The notes: a model not told the origin generated them from the sequence alone. A stretch of DNA of 55,148 bases from JBOGDS01 sp050743075 (GCA_050743075.1 JBOGDS010000018.1:1-55148); one strand, 5' to 3'. Positions 46,490 through 55,148 are shown, counted from the first letter of the stretch. A program made the numbers and translations.

Positions 46490-46576
46490 AACCAGCCTAT
46501 TGAACCCTATGAGTGCGTCTCGTCCGGAAGGACGCTCGACGGGCCCGCATGGTTGCCACCGGCCGTGTGTCGGAGG

Positions 46577-47230
46577 TCACCCTCGGAGCAAGGCGCGGAC
46601 GTCGCCGTCCTCGACCTGCGTGAAGTCCGCGTACCACGTGCCGACGGAGGAGAAGCGGCGTGGCCGCGCCAGTGTCACCAGGTCATCCACCTCGCTGGTC
46701 AGCCGCGGGTCCGGGTCGGGCGGTGCCACGGGGACGGCGAGGACGATGACCGCCGGCTGGCCGGCCCGGACGATCCGGACTGCCGCGAGGGCCGTCGCGC
46801 CGGTGGCGAGGCCGTCGTCGACGATGACGACCTGCCGGCCGGCCAGTTCCGGCGGGGGGCCTCCACCGCGGAGCCGCGTTTCCCGGTCGGCGACGTCCTG
46901 CTCTGCGGTGGCGAAGGCCTGGTCGATCTGCGCGGCCGTCAGGCCTGCGTACCTGACGACGTCGTCGTTGTGCACCCGGACACCGCCGCCTCCGACGGCG
47001 CCGAGCGCGAGCTCCGGATGCCACGGCACACCCACCTTGCGCACGACCAGCGCGTCCAGCACGGCGCCGAGGATGCGAGCAACCTCCGCAGCGACGACGA
47101 CGCCGCCTCGTGGCAGGCCGAGCACGATCGTGCTCGCCGGGTCGTCGAGGCGCTCTCGGAGCACCGCCCCCAGCTCGACGCCGGCATGCCGGCGGTCCGG
47201 CCACAGCGGCGGTCGTCGGTCCATGCGCAC
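46577..47230 (-). CDS. Phosphoribosyltransferase
   Basis: A 217-residue type I phosphoribosyltransferase. STIVLGLPRGGVVVAAEVAR, VVRKVGVPWHPELALGAVG, and the PRPP loop VVIVDDGLATGATALAAV. The specific base is not predictable; this short orphan type is common beside erythromycin-esterase or dienelactone-hydrolase modules but none is here. An alternative start is ATG 47224. Confidence 0.88.
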   Translation of the reverse strand: MRMDRRPPLWPDRRHAGVELGAVLRERLDDPASTIVLGLPRGGVVVAAEVARILGAVLDALVVRKVGVPWHPELALGAVGGGGVRVHNDDVVRYAGLTAAQIDQAFATAEQDVADRETRLRGGGPPPELAGRQVVIVDDGLATGATALAAVRIVRAGQPAVIVLAVPVAPPDPDPRLTSEVDDLVTLARPRRFSSVGTWYADFTQVEDGDVRALLRG

Positions 47231-47289
47231 GACTTTGCCGCGTCCCGAGCCGTGCGGGTACCCTTGCCGCGCCCGTTCTCGACGGGCGT

Positions 47290-47379
47290 GGAGGCGTCGC
47301 CTAGTCCGGTCTATGGCGCCCGCCTGCTAAGCGGGTTGAGGTTCAAACCCTCTCGCGGGTTCAAATCCCGCCGCCTCCG
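47290..47379 (+). tRNA. tRNA-Ser (anticodon GCU)
   Basis: A 90-nt class II tRNA. Acceptor GGAGGCG with CGCCTCC, anticodon stem CCCGC/GCGGG with loop CTGCTAA (anticodon GCT), a long variable arm and T arm GCGGGTTCAAATCCCGC. CCA not encoded. No sign of an integrated element next to it. Confidence 0.96.
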
Positions 47380-47602
47380 CTCACGTGATGCCACGTCCGG
47401 GCACTCGGTGAGCCGTCGGTCGTCTCCTCGAAGTCGCCGTTGGGCGTGCCCGCGAGGACCGCCGTCCCGGCCAGCCGTCCGCGTCGGTCCCTGCCGTCCA
47501 CCGACCTTCGCCGAAGCCACCTCTGCTCGGCGTGGTCTCGAGCCCGACCCATGCGCCCTCGATCGGGTGTATGGAGGACGTGCGCCGGAGACCAGCCGCT
47601 TC

Positions 47603-48997
47603 CTAGGGCGGTCGGGGCGGGTCACCTGCCAGCGCCAGGAGCGCTTGCTGGTGCGGGGCGTCGCGGCGCGATGGTCGGTTTGCCGCCGGAGGCATCGCAG
47701 CACCGTGGCCAGGGGGTGCTCGGTCTGCCGCAGATCGCTGATGTCGAGGGTGCCGGGGATCGTCGGGAGGTACGAACAGACGTTTGCCGTGGCCGGGAAC
47801 AAGGGCCCAGCCGAGGCGGGTCTTCAGGTCGTGGTGGTAGGCACAGAGGGGATCCAGCTCGTCCAGGCGCGTGTGCCGAGTGTCCTTCCAGTCCATGCGG
47901 TGGTCGAACTCCACCCGGGTGCGTACGCAGCCTTCGACGGTGCAGCCGGGACGGGTCCAGGCCAGGGCAACCCGTTGGGCGGCGGTGGGTCCGCGGCCCA
48001 GGTGGGTGACGTTGCAGACGTCGACCCCGCGGGTGATGACCAGTTTCAGTACCGCGTCGCCGAGCAGCCTGCGCGCGACCGAGACCGGGACTGGGCCGAC
48101 GCCCGTGACCTCGCACAACTGCTCGCCTGCCACAGCGCCACGGCGGAGAGCCTCCACGTCGACCCGCAACAGCGCCAGGTACCGCGCGTTGGGCCGCTTC
48201 CCCTGCACCGTGACAAACGGCCGCTCGCCGCTGTCGGTGTGGGTGGACAGGCCGTCGGTCGCGCCGTCAGCAGAGCTGCCGGCTCCCGGCTGCGCGCCGG
48301 CGCGGTCGGCCAGGGCCAGCAGCGCGTCGAACGCGTAGGCCTCGTACGGTTCCTGCCGGCCGGCACGCCGAGCAGCTCGGAAGATCTCGTCGATGATCGG
48401 GTCGAGGGCAGTGTTGAGTGCCGCGCCGGCTTGCGGAGTTCCCTTGGCGATCAGCGTCCATGCACCTTCGGGATCAGTGAAGCGGCGGAGCCGTCGTGCT
48501 GCGTGCAGCCGCCGGTTGGTGGCGTCGGGATCGGGGTCGGCCGCCGCACGGACTCGGGCGCACTCCTCGCGCAGCTCCGGCAGCGAGGCCCGCGACGCCA
48601 ACGCCAGCAGCCGCTGCTCGGCGCCAGGGTCGACTGCCGCGGCGCCGCTGACCACTGCCGCCTGCGCCACGGACAGCTCGCCACGTCGCACCGCGGCCTC
48701 GACGCCCTGCAGGTTTGCCAGGCGCGTGGAGGTGTCCAGCACGTCTCGGGCGGCACCGGTCGTGGTCCCGCCACGCCGGGCGAGGTCTTCGGCTGCCGTC
48801 TGGACGCCAGCGCGGTCGGGGTGGTGGACCTCGGCGACCCGCCGGGCGAGCAGGGTCTTGGCCGCAGCGCCGAGCCGCTCGATCCGGTCGAACGCGCCCC
48901 ACAGGTCGGCCGCGTCCCGCCCGGCGACCCGGTCCGGGTCCAGGGCGTCGACGAGGCCGGCGACCTGGTCGCCGACCCGGACAACGACGTCGAACAT
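47603..48997 (-). CDS. DUF222/HNH endonuclease-domain protein (13E12-repeat family)
   Basis: A 464-residue protein. DUF222 region about residues 20-330 (ELSVAQAAVVSGAAAVDP, RRLRRFTDPEGAWTLIAKGT) and a C-terminal HNH motif: CTVEGCVRTRVEFDHRMDW, DPLCAYHHDLKT. Related to the mycobacterial 13E12 repeat proteins, several of which are LexA-regulated. An exact SOS box overlaps the ATG (see 48990). The gene is probably multicopy in the genome. Activity is unproven; the HNH suggests DNA cleavage. Confidence 0.9.
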   Translation of the reverse strand: MFDVVVRVGDQVAGLVDALDPDRVAGRDAADLWGAFDRIERLGAAAKTLLARRVAEVHHPDRAGVQTAAEDLARRGGTTTGAARDVLDTSTRLANLQGVEAAVRRGELSVAQAAVVSGAAAVDPGAEQRLLALASRASLPELREECARVRAAADPDPDATNRRLHAARRLRRFTDPEGAWTLIAKGTPQAGAALNTALDPIIDEIFRAARRAGRQEPYEAYAFDALLALADRAGAQPGAGSSADGATDGLSTHTDSGERPFVTVQGKRPNARYLALLRVDVEALRRGAVAGEQLCEVTGVGPVPVSVARRLLGDAVLKLVITRGVDVCNVTHLGRGPTAAQRVALAWTRPGCTVEGCVRTRVEFDHRMDWKDTRHTRLDELDPLCAYHHDLKTRLGWALVPGHGKRLFVPPDDPRHPRHQRSAADRAPPGHGAAMPPAANRPSRRDAPHQQALLALAGDPPRPP

Positions 48998-49005
48998 ACG
49001 TTCGA
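48990..49005. promoter_or_regulatory. LexA SOS box TCGAAC-ATAC-GTTCGA
   Basis: An exact match to the actinobacterial/mycobacterial SOS box TCGAAC(N4)GTTCGA. It covers the ATG at 48997, so LexA would sit on the start codon, and translation probably begins at that ATG on a leaderless or near-leaderless mRNA. Confidence 0.85.
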
Positions 49006-49157
49006 TGTTAGACGACCCCACCGACAGCGGCAGACCTGGAGCAAGCGGCTGTGGAAGAGCGAACGCGGCCGAACGCCGGAGGCGACCGGCCGTCGGTCCG
49101 CAGTCGGATGGGTACGCTCGACACAGCCGCCCGAGACGTCCACACCTGGGAGCTGCC

Positions 49158-49622
49158 GTGACCGAGCGCAAGCCGGCGGGCATGTCCTTCGAGGGCTGGG
49201 TGGAGCGCCGGATCCGGGAGGCGCGGGAGCGCGGTGAGTTCGACGATCTGCCCGGCGCCGGGAAGCCGCTACCGGGTGTCACGGGCAACTACGACGAGAT
49301 GTGGTGGGTCAACCAGGTCCTGCGCAGGGAGGCCGAGGAGTTGCTCGACGGCCTCGCCGACGTGCCATCCGAGGCCGCTGTCCGCGACCGGGTGCAGGAC
49401 TACAACGCCAGAGTCGTGGACGCCATCCGGCGGCCTCAGGACAGCCCGAACACGCTGATGCCGCGCCGCCTCGACGCTGACGAGACCGCGTCGGAGTGGG
49501 CGCGCCGCCGGGCAGCACGTAGGTCGTCCGTCTCCGACGAGCCGGCCACGGGCGTAGCCGAAGTAGAACCAGGTCGGCGGCGCCGGTGGTGGACTCGGCT
49601 CAGACGGCAGCGCAGCGCTTGA
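49158..49622 (+). CDS. DUF1992 (DnaJ-homologue subfamily C 28-like) protein
   Basis: A 154-residue protein with the DUF1992 core SFEGWVERRIREARERGEFD, DLPGAGKPLP, YDEMWWVNQVLRREAEELL; the C-terminal tail is basic (RRRRWWTRLRRQRSA). GTG 49158 has GGGAG 5 nt upstream. In eukaryotes the domain is found in DNAJC28; the bacterial role is unknown. It is divergent from the DUF222 gene. Confidence 0.85.
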   Translation: MTERKPAGMSFEGWVERRIREARERGEFDDLPGAGKPLPGVTGNYDEMWWVNQVLRREAEELLDGLADVPSEAAVRDRVQDYNARVVDAIRRPQDSPNTLMPRRLDADETASEWARRRAARRSSVSDEPATGVAEVEPGRRRRWWTRLRRQRSA

Positions 49623-49686
49623 CGCCTGCGTAGGCCGAAGCCCGAGCCGACCGTCGCGAATCTCGCCGAGCGGGTAGGAGACGCCC

Positions 49687-50577
49687 ATGACCGCGGCAGA
49701 TGCTCTTCCCGGTGAGCGTGCCGACGAGCCGACGGAGGTCCCGCCGCGCGGTTGGTGGCAGATCGTGCGCGGGGCGTGGTCGGAGGCCAAGAAGGACCAG
49801 ATCCCGCTGATCTCGGCCGGCGTCGCGTTCTACGCGTTCCTGTCGTTGTTCCCGACGTTGATCGCGGTCGTGCTCATCTACGGACTGGTCAGCGACCCGG
49901 AGGACGTCGCTGACCAGATCGACTCGTGGGGCGCCGCGCTCCCTGCCGAAGCGGAGAGCCTGCTCACGAACCAGATGGAGTCGGTTGCCGGAGCGCCGCA
50001 ACGTTCGCTCGGCTTCGGCCTCGTCATCGCGCTCGCGGCCGCCCTGTGGAGCGCGTCGGGCGGGATCGGGAACCTGATCACGGCCATCAACATCGCGTAC
50101 GGCGGGAACGAGAGGCGGGGCTTCGTCAAACGCAGGGCACTCGCGCTCGGGTTTGCGCTGACGGCGATCGTCTTCCTGGTGCTCGCTGTCGCGTTGGTCG
50201 CTGCCGCGCCGGCCGTCATCCGCGCGCTGGATCTGCCCAGCTGGGCGGAGGTTCTCGTCCACGCTGGACGATGGCTCGGACTGATGGTGGCCGTCATGGT
50301 CGCGCTTGCGCTGCTGTACCGGTGGGCGCCGATTCGCGACAGACCGAGGTTCCGCTGGGTGTCGGTCGGATCCGTAGTGGCGACGGTGCTGTGGCTGGCG
50401 GGGTCGGTCGGCTTCTCGCTCTTCGTCGACAACTTCGGTTCCTATGGCGAGACCTACGGCGCTCTGGCGGGCGTCGTCGTCCTCATGCTCTGGCTGTGGC
50501 TGACGGTCTACGCCACGCTGTTCGGCGCCGAGATCAACGCTGAGGCGGAGGTCAGTTCAGGCCGAGGCGGGTCTTGA
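49687..50577 (+). CDS. YihY/BrkB-family inner-membrane protein
   Basis: A 296-residue protein with about six membrane helices (AGVAFYAFLSLFPTLIAVVL, FGLVIALAAALWSASGGIG, ALGFALTAIVFLVLAVALV, LGLMVAVMVALALLYRWAP, VGSVVATVLWLAGSVGFSLF, GVVVLMLWLWLTVYATLFGA). The motif NIAYGGNERRGFVKRRALAL is typical. Function is not known in detail. It overlaps the convergent pckG gene by 26 nt. Confidence 0.9.
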   Translation: MTAADALPGERADEPTEVPPRGWWQIVRGAWSEAKKDQIPLISAGVAFYAFLSLFPTLIAVVLIYGLVSDPEDVADQIDSWGAALPAEAESLLTNQMESVAGAPQRSLGFGLVIALAAALWSASGGIGNLITAINIAYGGNERRGFVKRRALALGFALTAIVFLVLAVALVAAAPAVIRALDLPSWAEVLVHAGRWLGLMVAVMVALALLYRWAPIRDRPRFRWVSVGSVVATVLWLAGSVGFSLFVDNFGSYGETYGALAGVVVLMLWLWLTVYATLFGAEINAEAEVSSGRGGS

Positions 50578-52387
50578 GACCGTCGAGTTCGGCCCGCAGC
50601 AAGGTCGGCAGGTGGTCGCCGAACTTGTCGAACCAGGCCGTGATGTCGGGGATCTCGTCGCGCCACTCGTCCTCGTCGACGCTCAGGCACTCCTCGAGTG
50701 CCTCGCGGGTGAGATCCAGGCCGTCGACGTCCAGCCCGTCGGCGGTCGGTACGTGCCCGATCGCTGTCTCGCGCGCGGCCGCCTGACCCTCGAGCCGCTC
50801 GACGACCCACTTCAGGACGCGGCCGTTCTCGCCGAAGCCCGGCCAGAGGAAGCTGCCGTCGTCGTCGCGACGGAACCAGTTGACGTAGAAGATCTTCGGC
50901 AGTTTGGCGGCGTCGGCCTCCTTGCCGAGCGCGATCCAGTGGCCGAAGTAGTCGCCGCCGTGGTAGCCGAGGAAGGGCAGCATGGCCATCGGGTCGCGGC
51001 GCACGACGCCGACCTGCCCGCTGGCGGCGGCGGTCGTCTCCGACGAGAGCGTCGCGCCCATGAACACGCCGTGCGGCCAGTCGCGAGCCTCGGTGACGAG
51101 TGGGATCGTCGTCGCGCGACGGCCGCCGAACAGGATGGCCGAGATCGGCACGCCGTTCGGGTCGTCGTACTCCGGCGCGATGATCGGGCACTGGGTGATC
51201 GGCGTGCAGAAGCGCGAGTTCGGGTGCGACGACGGCTCGTCCGAGTCCGGCGTCCAGTCGCGGCCCTTCCAGTCGGTCAGGTGGGCGGGCGGCTCGTCGG
51301 TCATGCCCTCCCACCAGATGTCGCCGTCGTCGGTGAGGGCGACGTTGGTGAAGACGCTGTTACCGCGGGCGATGGTGCGCATCGCGTTCGGGTTGGTCTT
51401 CCACCCGGTGCCGGGCGCCACGCCGAACAAGCCGTGCTCGGGGTTGAGCGCGTAGAGCCGGCCGTCCTCGCCGAAGCGCATCCAGGCGATGTCGTCGCCG
51501 AGGGTCTCGACCTTCCAGCCGGGGATCGTCGGCTCGAGCATGGCGAGGTTGGTCTTGCCACAGGCCGACGGGAACGCGGCGGCGACGTAGTGGACCTTCT
51601 TGGCCGGCGACGTCAGCTTGAGGATCAGCATGTGCTCGGCGAGCCAGCCCTCGTCGCGCGCCATGACGCTGGCGATCCGAAGCGAGAAGCACTTCTTGCC
51701 GAGCAGCGAGTTGCCGCCGTAACCGGAGCCGTACGACCAGATCATCCGCTCTTCGGGGAACTGGGTGATGAACTTGGTCTGGCTGCACGGCCAGGGGACG
51801 TCGCTTTCGCCCGGTGCCAGCGGGGCGCCGACGGAGTGCAGGCAGGGGACGAAGTCCGCGTCGGTACCCATGGCGTCCAGGACGTAGCTGCCCATGCGGG
51901 CCATGATCCGCATGCTGGCGACGACGTACGCCGAGTCGGTGATCTCGACGCCGAACATCGGATTCTCGGCGTCGACCGGACCCATGCAGAACGGGATGAC
52001 GTACATCGTCCGGCCGCGCATCGAGCCGCGGTACAGCTCGGTCATCTCGGCCTTCATCTCGTCCGGGTCGCGCCAGTTGTTGGTCGGACCGGCGTCGGCC
52101 TCGTCGACCGAGCAGATGAACGTGCGCTCCTCGACGCGGGCCACGTCGCTGGGGTCGGTGCGCGCCCAGAACGAGTTCGGCTTCTTGTCCGGGTTGAGCC
52201 GGACGATAGTGCCGGCTTCGACGAGCTCGTCGGTGAGTCCTTGCCACTCTGCATCGGAACCGTCGCACCAGTGGACCCGGTCGGGCTGTGTGAGCTCCGC
52301 GATGCCGGCGACCCAGGCCTTGAGACGCGCGTGCTGCGTGGGGGCGTCGTCGATGTCGTAGGCGGTCGTGCTGGTGGTGGCGGTCAT
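50552..52387 (-). CDS. pckG: Phosphoenolpyruvate carboxykinase (GTP)
   Basis: A 611-residue GTP-dependent PEPCK, the gluconeogenic enzyme converting oxaloacetate and GTP to PEP, CO2 and GDP. Family markers: FPSACGKTNLAMLEPTIPGW (P-loop and the reactive Cys, about residue 275), ETLGDDIAWMRFGEDGRLYA (metal-binding Asp), NPEHGLFGVAPGTGWKTNPN, GVPISAILFGGRR and FMGATLSSETTAAA. Full length. It is monocistronic, with 469 bp of upstream DNA shared with the divergent dehydrogenase. Confidence 0.97.
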   Translation of the reverse strand: MTATTSTTAYDIDDAPTQHARLKAWVAGIAELTQPDRVHWCDGSDAEWQGLTDELVEAGTIVRLNPDKKPNSFWARTDPSDVARVEERTFICSVDEADAGPTNNWRDPDEMKAEMTELYRGSMRGRTMYVIPFCMGPVDAENPMFGVEITDSAYVVASMRIMARMGSYVLDAMGTDADFVPCLHSVGAPLAPGESDVPWPCSQTKFITQFPEERMIWSYGSGYGGNSLLGKKCFSLRIASVMARDEGWLAEHMLILKLTSPAKKVHYVAAAFPSACGKTNLAMLEPTIPGWKVETLGDDIAWMRFGEDGRLYALNPEHGLFGVAPGTGWKTNPNAMRTIARGNSVFTNVALTDDGDIWWEGMTDEPPAHLTDWKGRDWTPDSDEPSSHPNSRFCTPITQCPIIAPEYDDPNGVPISAILFGGRRATTIPLVTEARDWPHGVFMGATLSSETTAAASGQVGVVRRDPMAMLPFLGYHGGDYFGHWIALGKEADAAKLPKIFYVNWFRRDDDGSFLWPGFGENGRVLKWVVERLEGQAAARETAIGHVPTADGLDVDGLDLTREALEECLSVDEDEWRDEIPDITAWFDKFGDHLPTLLRAELDGLKTRLGLN

Positions 52388-52856
52388 GCGGCGACTCGCC
52401 CTTTCGCTCGGTTGCCGTCGGCCCTACGGCGCGACCGGGTCTTCCGGGTGGATGCGACTGCCGGCCCGAACCGAGTTGACGCTCCGGGCGGGTTGGGGCC
52501 GCATGGGATCACGTCGCACGGTACGCGGACCGTCTCAGGTTGTGGAATGGCCGGCCTCGTGAATCGACTCACAAAGCGGCTGGACCTGCGAGTTCTCAGG
52601 CCTCACTGGTTCGTACCAGTAAGCATCAGTCCGGCGCCTGGTCCGTACCGGCTGACCTATGACGCTGCATGCCAGAGACCACTGGCGCGGCTACGAAGAG
52701 GTCCCGGTGCGCAGGTCGCCGACGAGCAGGGCCAGTTTCGCCGGGTCGCTGCTTATTGCTGGACCGCGAATGTGTCAAGCCGCCACGACGTTGGGGGCAA
52801 GTGTGTGGACCAACACCGTGGGTCGGTGCCCGCGGCAGCCCATAGCGTCGTCGTCC
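52388..52856. other. Divergent intergenic region with a possible operator
   Basis: No gene seen. ACTGGT-TCGT-ACCAGT (52605-52620) is a perfect 6-bp inverted repeat near the centre and could bind a regulator of pckG, of the dehydrogenase, or of both. Confidence 0.4.
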
Positions 52857-53627
52857 ATGGCGACCAGGTCGGTGGCGTTGCTCGCGGGCCGCACTGCGCT
52901 GGTGACCGGTGCGGCCAGCGGCATCGGACACGCGTGCGCCGTCAGGCTCGCCGCGGACGGCGCACACGTGATCGCTCTCGATCGCGACGGCGAGGGGGCC
53001 GCCCGGACCGCCAAGGAGGCCGGGGGGCAGGCAGTGACGTGTGACCTGGCCGATCTCGACGCCATCGACGCCCTCCCGTTCTGGGGGACGGGGGTCGACA
53101 TCGTCGTCAACAACGCGGGTATTCAGCACGTCGCTCCGATCCACGAGTTCGACCCCGACGTCTTCAACCTGATCGTGGCCGTCATGCTGGTCGCCCCTTT
53201 TCGCGTCATGCGGCGGGCGCTGCCCCAGATGTATGCCCGGGGTTGGGGGCGCGTGGTGAACGTCTCCAGCGTGCACGGCTGGCGCGCCTCGCCGTTCAAG
53301 TCCGCCTACGTAACGGCGAAGCACGGGTTGGAGGGCCTGTCCAAGGTCGTCGCCCTCGAAGGCGCCGAGCACGGTGTGACGTCCAACTGCATCGCTCCGG
53401 GTTACGTTCGCACGCCGCTCGTCGAGGACCAGATCGCAGACCAGGCCCGACAGCACGGAGTCCCCGAGGCGGATGTCATCCGCGACGTGATGCTCGCTGG
53501 CGCAGCGATCAAGCGCCTGGTCGAGCCGGATGAGGTCGCCGAGCTTACGGCGTGGCTGTGCGGACCCTCAGCCGCGATGGTCACAGGTGCGTCCTTCGTC
53601 ATGGATGGTGGGTGGACGGCGCACTGA
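52857..53627 (+). CDS. SDR dehydrogenase, 3-hydroxybutyrate dehydrogenase-like
   Basis: A 256-residue classical short-chain dehydrogenase. TALVTGAASGIGHACAVRLA (NAD site), NNAGIQHVAPIHEF, catalytic NVSSVHGWRASPFKSAYVTA then KHG (Ser, Tyr, Lys), CIAPGYVRTPLVEDQIADQA and a C-terminal ASFVMDGGWTAH. The GIQHVAPIHEF and VHG/KSAYVTAKHG segments and QIADQA loop are characteristic of D-3-hydroxybutyrate dehydrogenases, which interconvert 3-hydroxybutyrate and acetoacetate. Confidence 0.88.
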   Translation: MATRSVALLAGRTALVTGAASGIGHACAVRLAADGAHVIALDRDGEGAARTAKEAGGQAVTCDLADLDAIDALPFWGTGVDIVVNNAGIQHVAPIHEFDPDVFNLIVAVMLVAPFRVMRRALPQMYARGWGRVVNVSSVHGWRASPFKSAYVTAKHGLEGLSKVVALEGAEHGVTSNCIAPGYVRTPLVEDQIADQARQHGVPEADVIRDVMLAGAAIKRLVEPDEVAELTAWLCGPSAAMVTGASFVMDGGWTAH

Positions 53628-53703
53628 CCGGCGGCCAGGTCCTGGGCGGATGGCCCGTCAGAGGCCCCAGACGGACGCACGTGGTGGGAAGCCCGGCGAA
53701 GTC

Positions 53704-55148
53704 ATGAGAATGTCGACCATGGATGCCCAGGCATTCCTCGACCTGCTCGCCCGGGATGCGGCGCCGGTCGAGTTCGAGCGTCCCGTTCTCGACGCCCGTT
53801 CGGCCGGCGCCGACCCCGCCGAGCTCGCCGCCCTGGAGCGGGCGAAGATCTCGGCGCTGCGGGTGCGCGCCACTCTCGACGAGCGGCGCCGGCGCGAGGT
53901 CGAGCTGTCCGCGCTGGTGGACACGGCCTCCGACCTGGCGGCGTTGCGCGACGTCGATGCCGTGTTGTCCGCGATCGTGCACCGCGCGCGCGGCCTGCTC
54001 GGCGCGGACATCGCGTACCTCAGCTACAGCGACCCCGATCGCGGCGACACGTACATGCGGGTCACCGACGGGTCGGTGTCCGCACGCTTCCAGAAGCTGC
54101 GGCTGCCGATGGGGGCAGGGCTCGGTGGGCTGGTGGCCCAGACGGCGACTCCCTACGTCACAGCGAATTACATCGCCGACGAGCGGTTCCGGCACACGTC
54201 CGAGATCGACACCGCGGTGCGCGAGGAGGGGCTGGTGGCGATCCTCGGCGTACCGCTCCTGCTCGGTTCGCGGGTGCTCGGCGTGCTCTACGCCGCCAAC
54301 CGCAGTGAGCGACCGTTCTCCCGCGAGGAGGTGGCACTGCTCGTGACACTTGCCGCGCACGCCGCCGTCGCCATCGACACCGCCCGCCTGCTCGAGGAGA
54401 CCCGCGCGGCGCTCGCCGAACTGGAACGGGCCAACGAGCTCGTCCGCACACACAGCGCCGCCGTGGAGCGGGCCGCGGAGGCACACGACGAACTGACGGA
54501 CCTGGTGCTTCTCGGAGGCGGCGTCGAGGAGGTCGCGATCGCCATCGGTCGAGTACTCGACGGCCCGCTGTGCGTTCTGGACGGCGAGGGCCGGCAGCTC
54601 GCCGCGGTCGGCGACGTGCACCTGCCGCAGGCCGCGCAACTCACCGCGGCCATGCGGGATTCGCAGCAGGGCGGACGTGCAGTCCCGGTGGATGGATGCT
54701 GGGTGGCCGGTGTGGTTGCCGGCGCTCAGCATCTCGGCGCGCTGGTCCTGGGTGGTCAACCACAGCTCGGCGATGCCGACCAGCGCGTGCTCGAGCGGGC
54801 CGCGGTCGTGACGGCCCTGCTCTTGCTGATGCGCCGCTCGGTCGCCGATGCCGAGATCCGGGTACGCGGGGAGCTGCTCACCGACCTGCTCGACAGTGCG
54901 TCGCAGGACGACGCGGACGTGCTGCGGGAACGGGCGAAGCGCGTCGGGATCGATCTGGACGCCCCGCACGCTGTCGTGGTCGCGGAGATGCGCGAGCCGG
55001 TGGCACGGGAACGGCTGGCCTTCGCGGCGGCACAGGTGGCGACCCAGCGGGGCGGGTTGGCCAGCGGCCGCGGTCGCACGGTGGTACTTCTGCTCCCCGG
55101 CGCCGAGCCCGGTCCGGCGGCCGCTGCGGTGAGCGCCGAGCTCACGCC
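53704..55148 (+). CDS. GAF-domain PucR/CdaR-type transcriptional regulator, 3' end cut off by the window
   Basis: The frame is open from ATG 53704 to the window end (481 codons). A helical N terminus (residues 1-80), a GAF domain at about 85-245 (DVDAVLSAIVHRARGLLG, GLVAQTATPYVTANYIADE, VAILGVPLLLGSRVLGVLY, AAHAAVAIDTARLLEE), a coiled-coil stretch, then a second sensor-like segment with LCVLDGEGRQLAAVGDVHLP and the start of the regulator GGDEF-like middle domain (VRGELLTDLLDSASQD). The C-terminal PucR HTH is expected beyond the window. With the upstream dehydrogenase 76 nt away, it may regulate hydroxybutyrate metabolism. Confidence 0.85.
   Translation, partial: MRMSTMDAQAFLDLLARDAAPVEFERPVLDARSAGADPAELAALERAKISALRVRATLDERRRREVELSALVDTASDLAALRDVDAVLSAIVHRARGLLGADIAYLSYSDPDRGDTYMRVTDGSVSARFQKLRLPMGAGLGGLVAQTATPYVTANYIADERFRHTSEIDTAVREEGLVAILGVPLLLGSRVLGVLYAANRSERPFSREEVALLVTLAAHAAVAIDTARLLEETRAALAELERANELVRTHSAAVERAAEAHDELTDLVLLGGGVEEVAIAIGRVLDGPLCVLDGEGRQLAAVGDVHLPQAAQLTAAMRDSQQGGRAVPVDGCWVAGVVAGAQHLGALVLGGQPQLGDADQRVLERAAVVTALLLLMRRSVADAEIRVRGELLTDLLDSASQDDADVLRERAKRVGIDLDAPHAVVVAEMREPVARERLAFAAAQVATQRGGLASGRGRTVVLLLPGAEPGPAAAAVSAELT

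Overview
The window is chromosomal DNA from a high-GC actinomycete. Evidence is the very GC-rich codon use, the 33-residue actinobacterial ribosomal protein bS22, an LCP cell-wall ligase, a GTP-dependent PEP carboxykinase, a DUF222/HNH gene with an actinobacterial SOS box, and gene order from about 2.0 to 12.8 kb that resembles the mycobacterial Rv0497-Rv0508 neighbourhood (glutaredoxin-like, SerB-like HAD, GalE2-like epimerase, acyltransferase, bS22, excisionase-like HTH, proC, sugar isomerase). The genus cannot be fixed from the sequence; something near Jiangellales or a related soil actinomycete is a guess.

Layout. 0.5-2.3 kb: a glutaredoxin-like gene translationally coupled to a GH20 hexosaminidase lipoprotein that is split by an in-frame TAG. 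2.4-9.7 kb: conserved core block (HAD phosphatase, PlsC-like acyltransferase, epimerase, bS22, HTH protein, AcuC-like deacetylase, proC, proline dehydrogenase), broken once at 7.4-7.9 kb by a chimera of two gene remnants. 9.8-12.8 kb: two-gene ABC exporter, a TetR regulator with a striking inverted repeat at its start, and a sugar isomerase/epimerase. 12.8-13.9 kb: another remnant chimera and a vapBC-like toxin-antitoxin pair. 14.1-20.3 kb: a compact copper operon, csoR, copZ, a HVHP-motif membrane protein, copA and a second P1B ATPase with a CPD motif, all overlapping or nearly so and preceded by a promoter that appears to give a leaderless csoR mRNA with CsoR-type operators built in. 20.4-31.6 kb: three regulator-effector sets (TetR plus two small membrane proteins; TetR plus ABC exporter divergent from a methyltransferase; ECF sigma factor with anti-sigma-like protein), a DUF3152 metalloprotease-like lipoprotein, a substrate-binding/VWA fusion and an S41 peptidase.

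31.6-44.3 kb is a decay zone. It starts around a tRNA-Ser(UGA) and holds IS110 and IS481 remnants, a duplicated segment (winged-helix gene plus a roughly 105-bp repeat), and many genes broken by single-base indels in homopolymers or by in-frame TAG codons, mixed with intact genes (winged-helix YcaQ-like, alpha/beta hydrolase, RibD-like reductase, DUF899, zinc-ribbon, CDF metal exporter). 44.4-55.1 kb returns to ordinary chromosome: LCP ligase, phosphoribosyltransferase, tRNA-Ser(GCU), SOS-boxed DUF222/HNH gene, DUF1992, YihY, pckG, a 3-hydroxybutyrate-type dehydrogenase and a GAF/PucR-type regulator that runs off the end.

Most notable: the copper operon with its leaderless, operator-embedded promoter and odd second ATPase; the amber-split lipoprotein hexosaminidase; the perfect 17-bp inverted repeat at the TetR start; the SOS box overlapping the DUF222 start codon; and the nested palindrome at 24.8 kb. 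No CRISPR array, integrase or phage module was seen. The indels could partly be assembly errors; reads would settle this.
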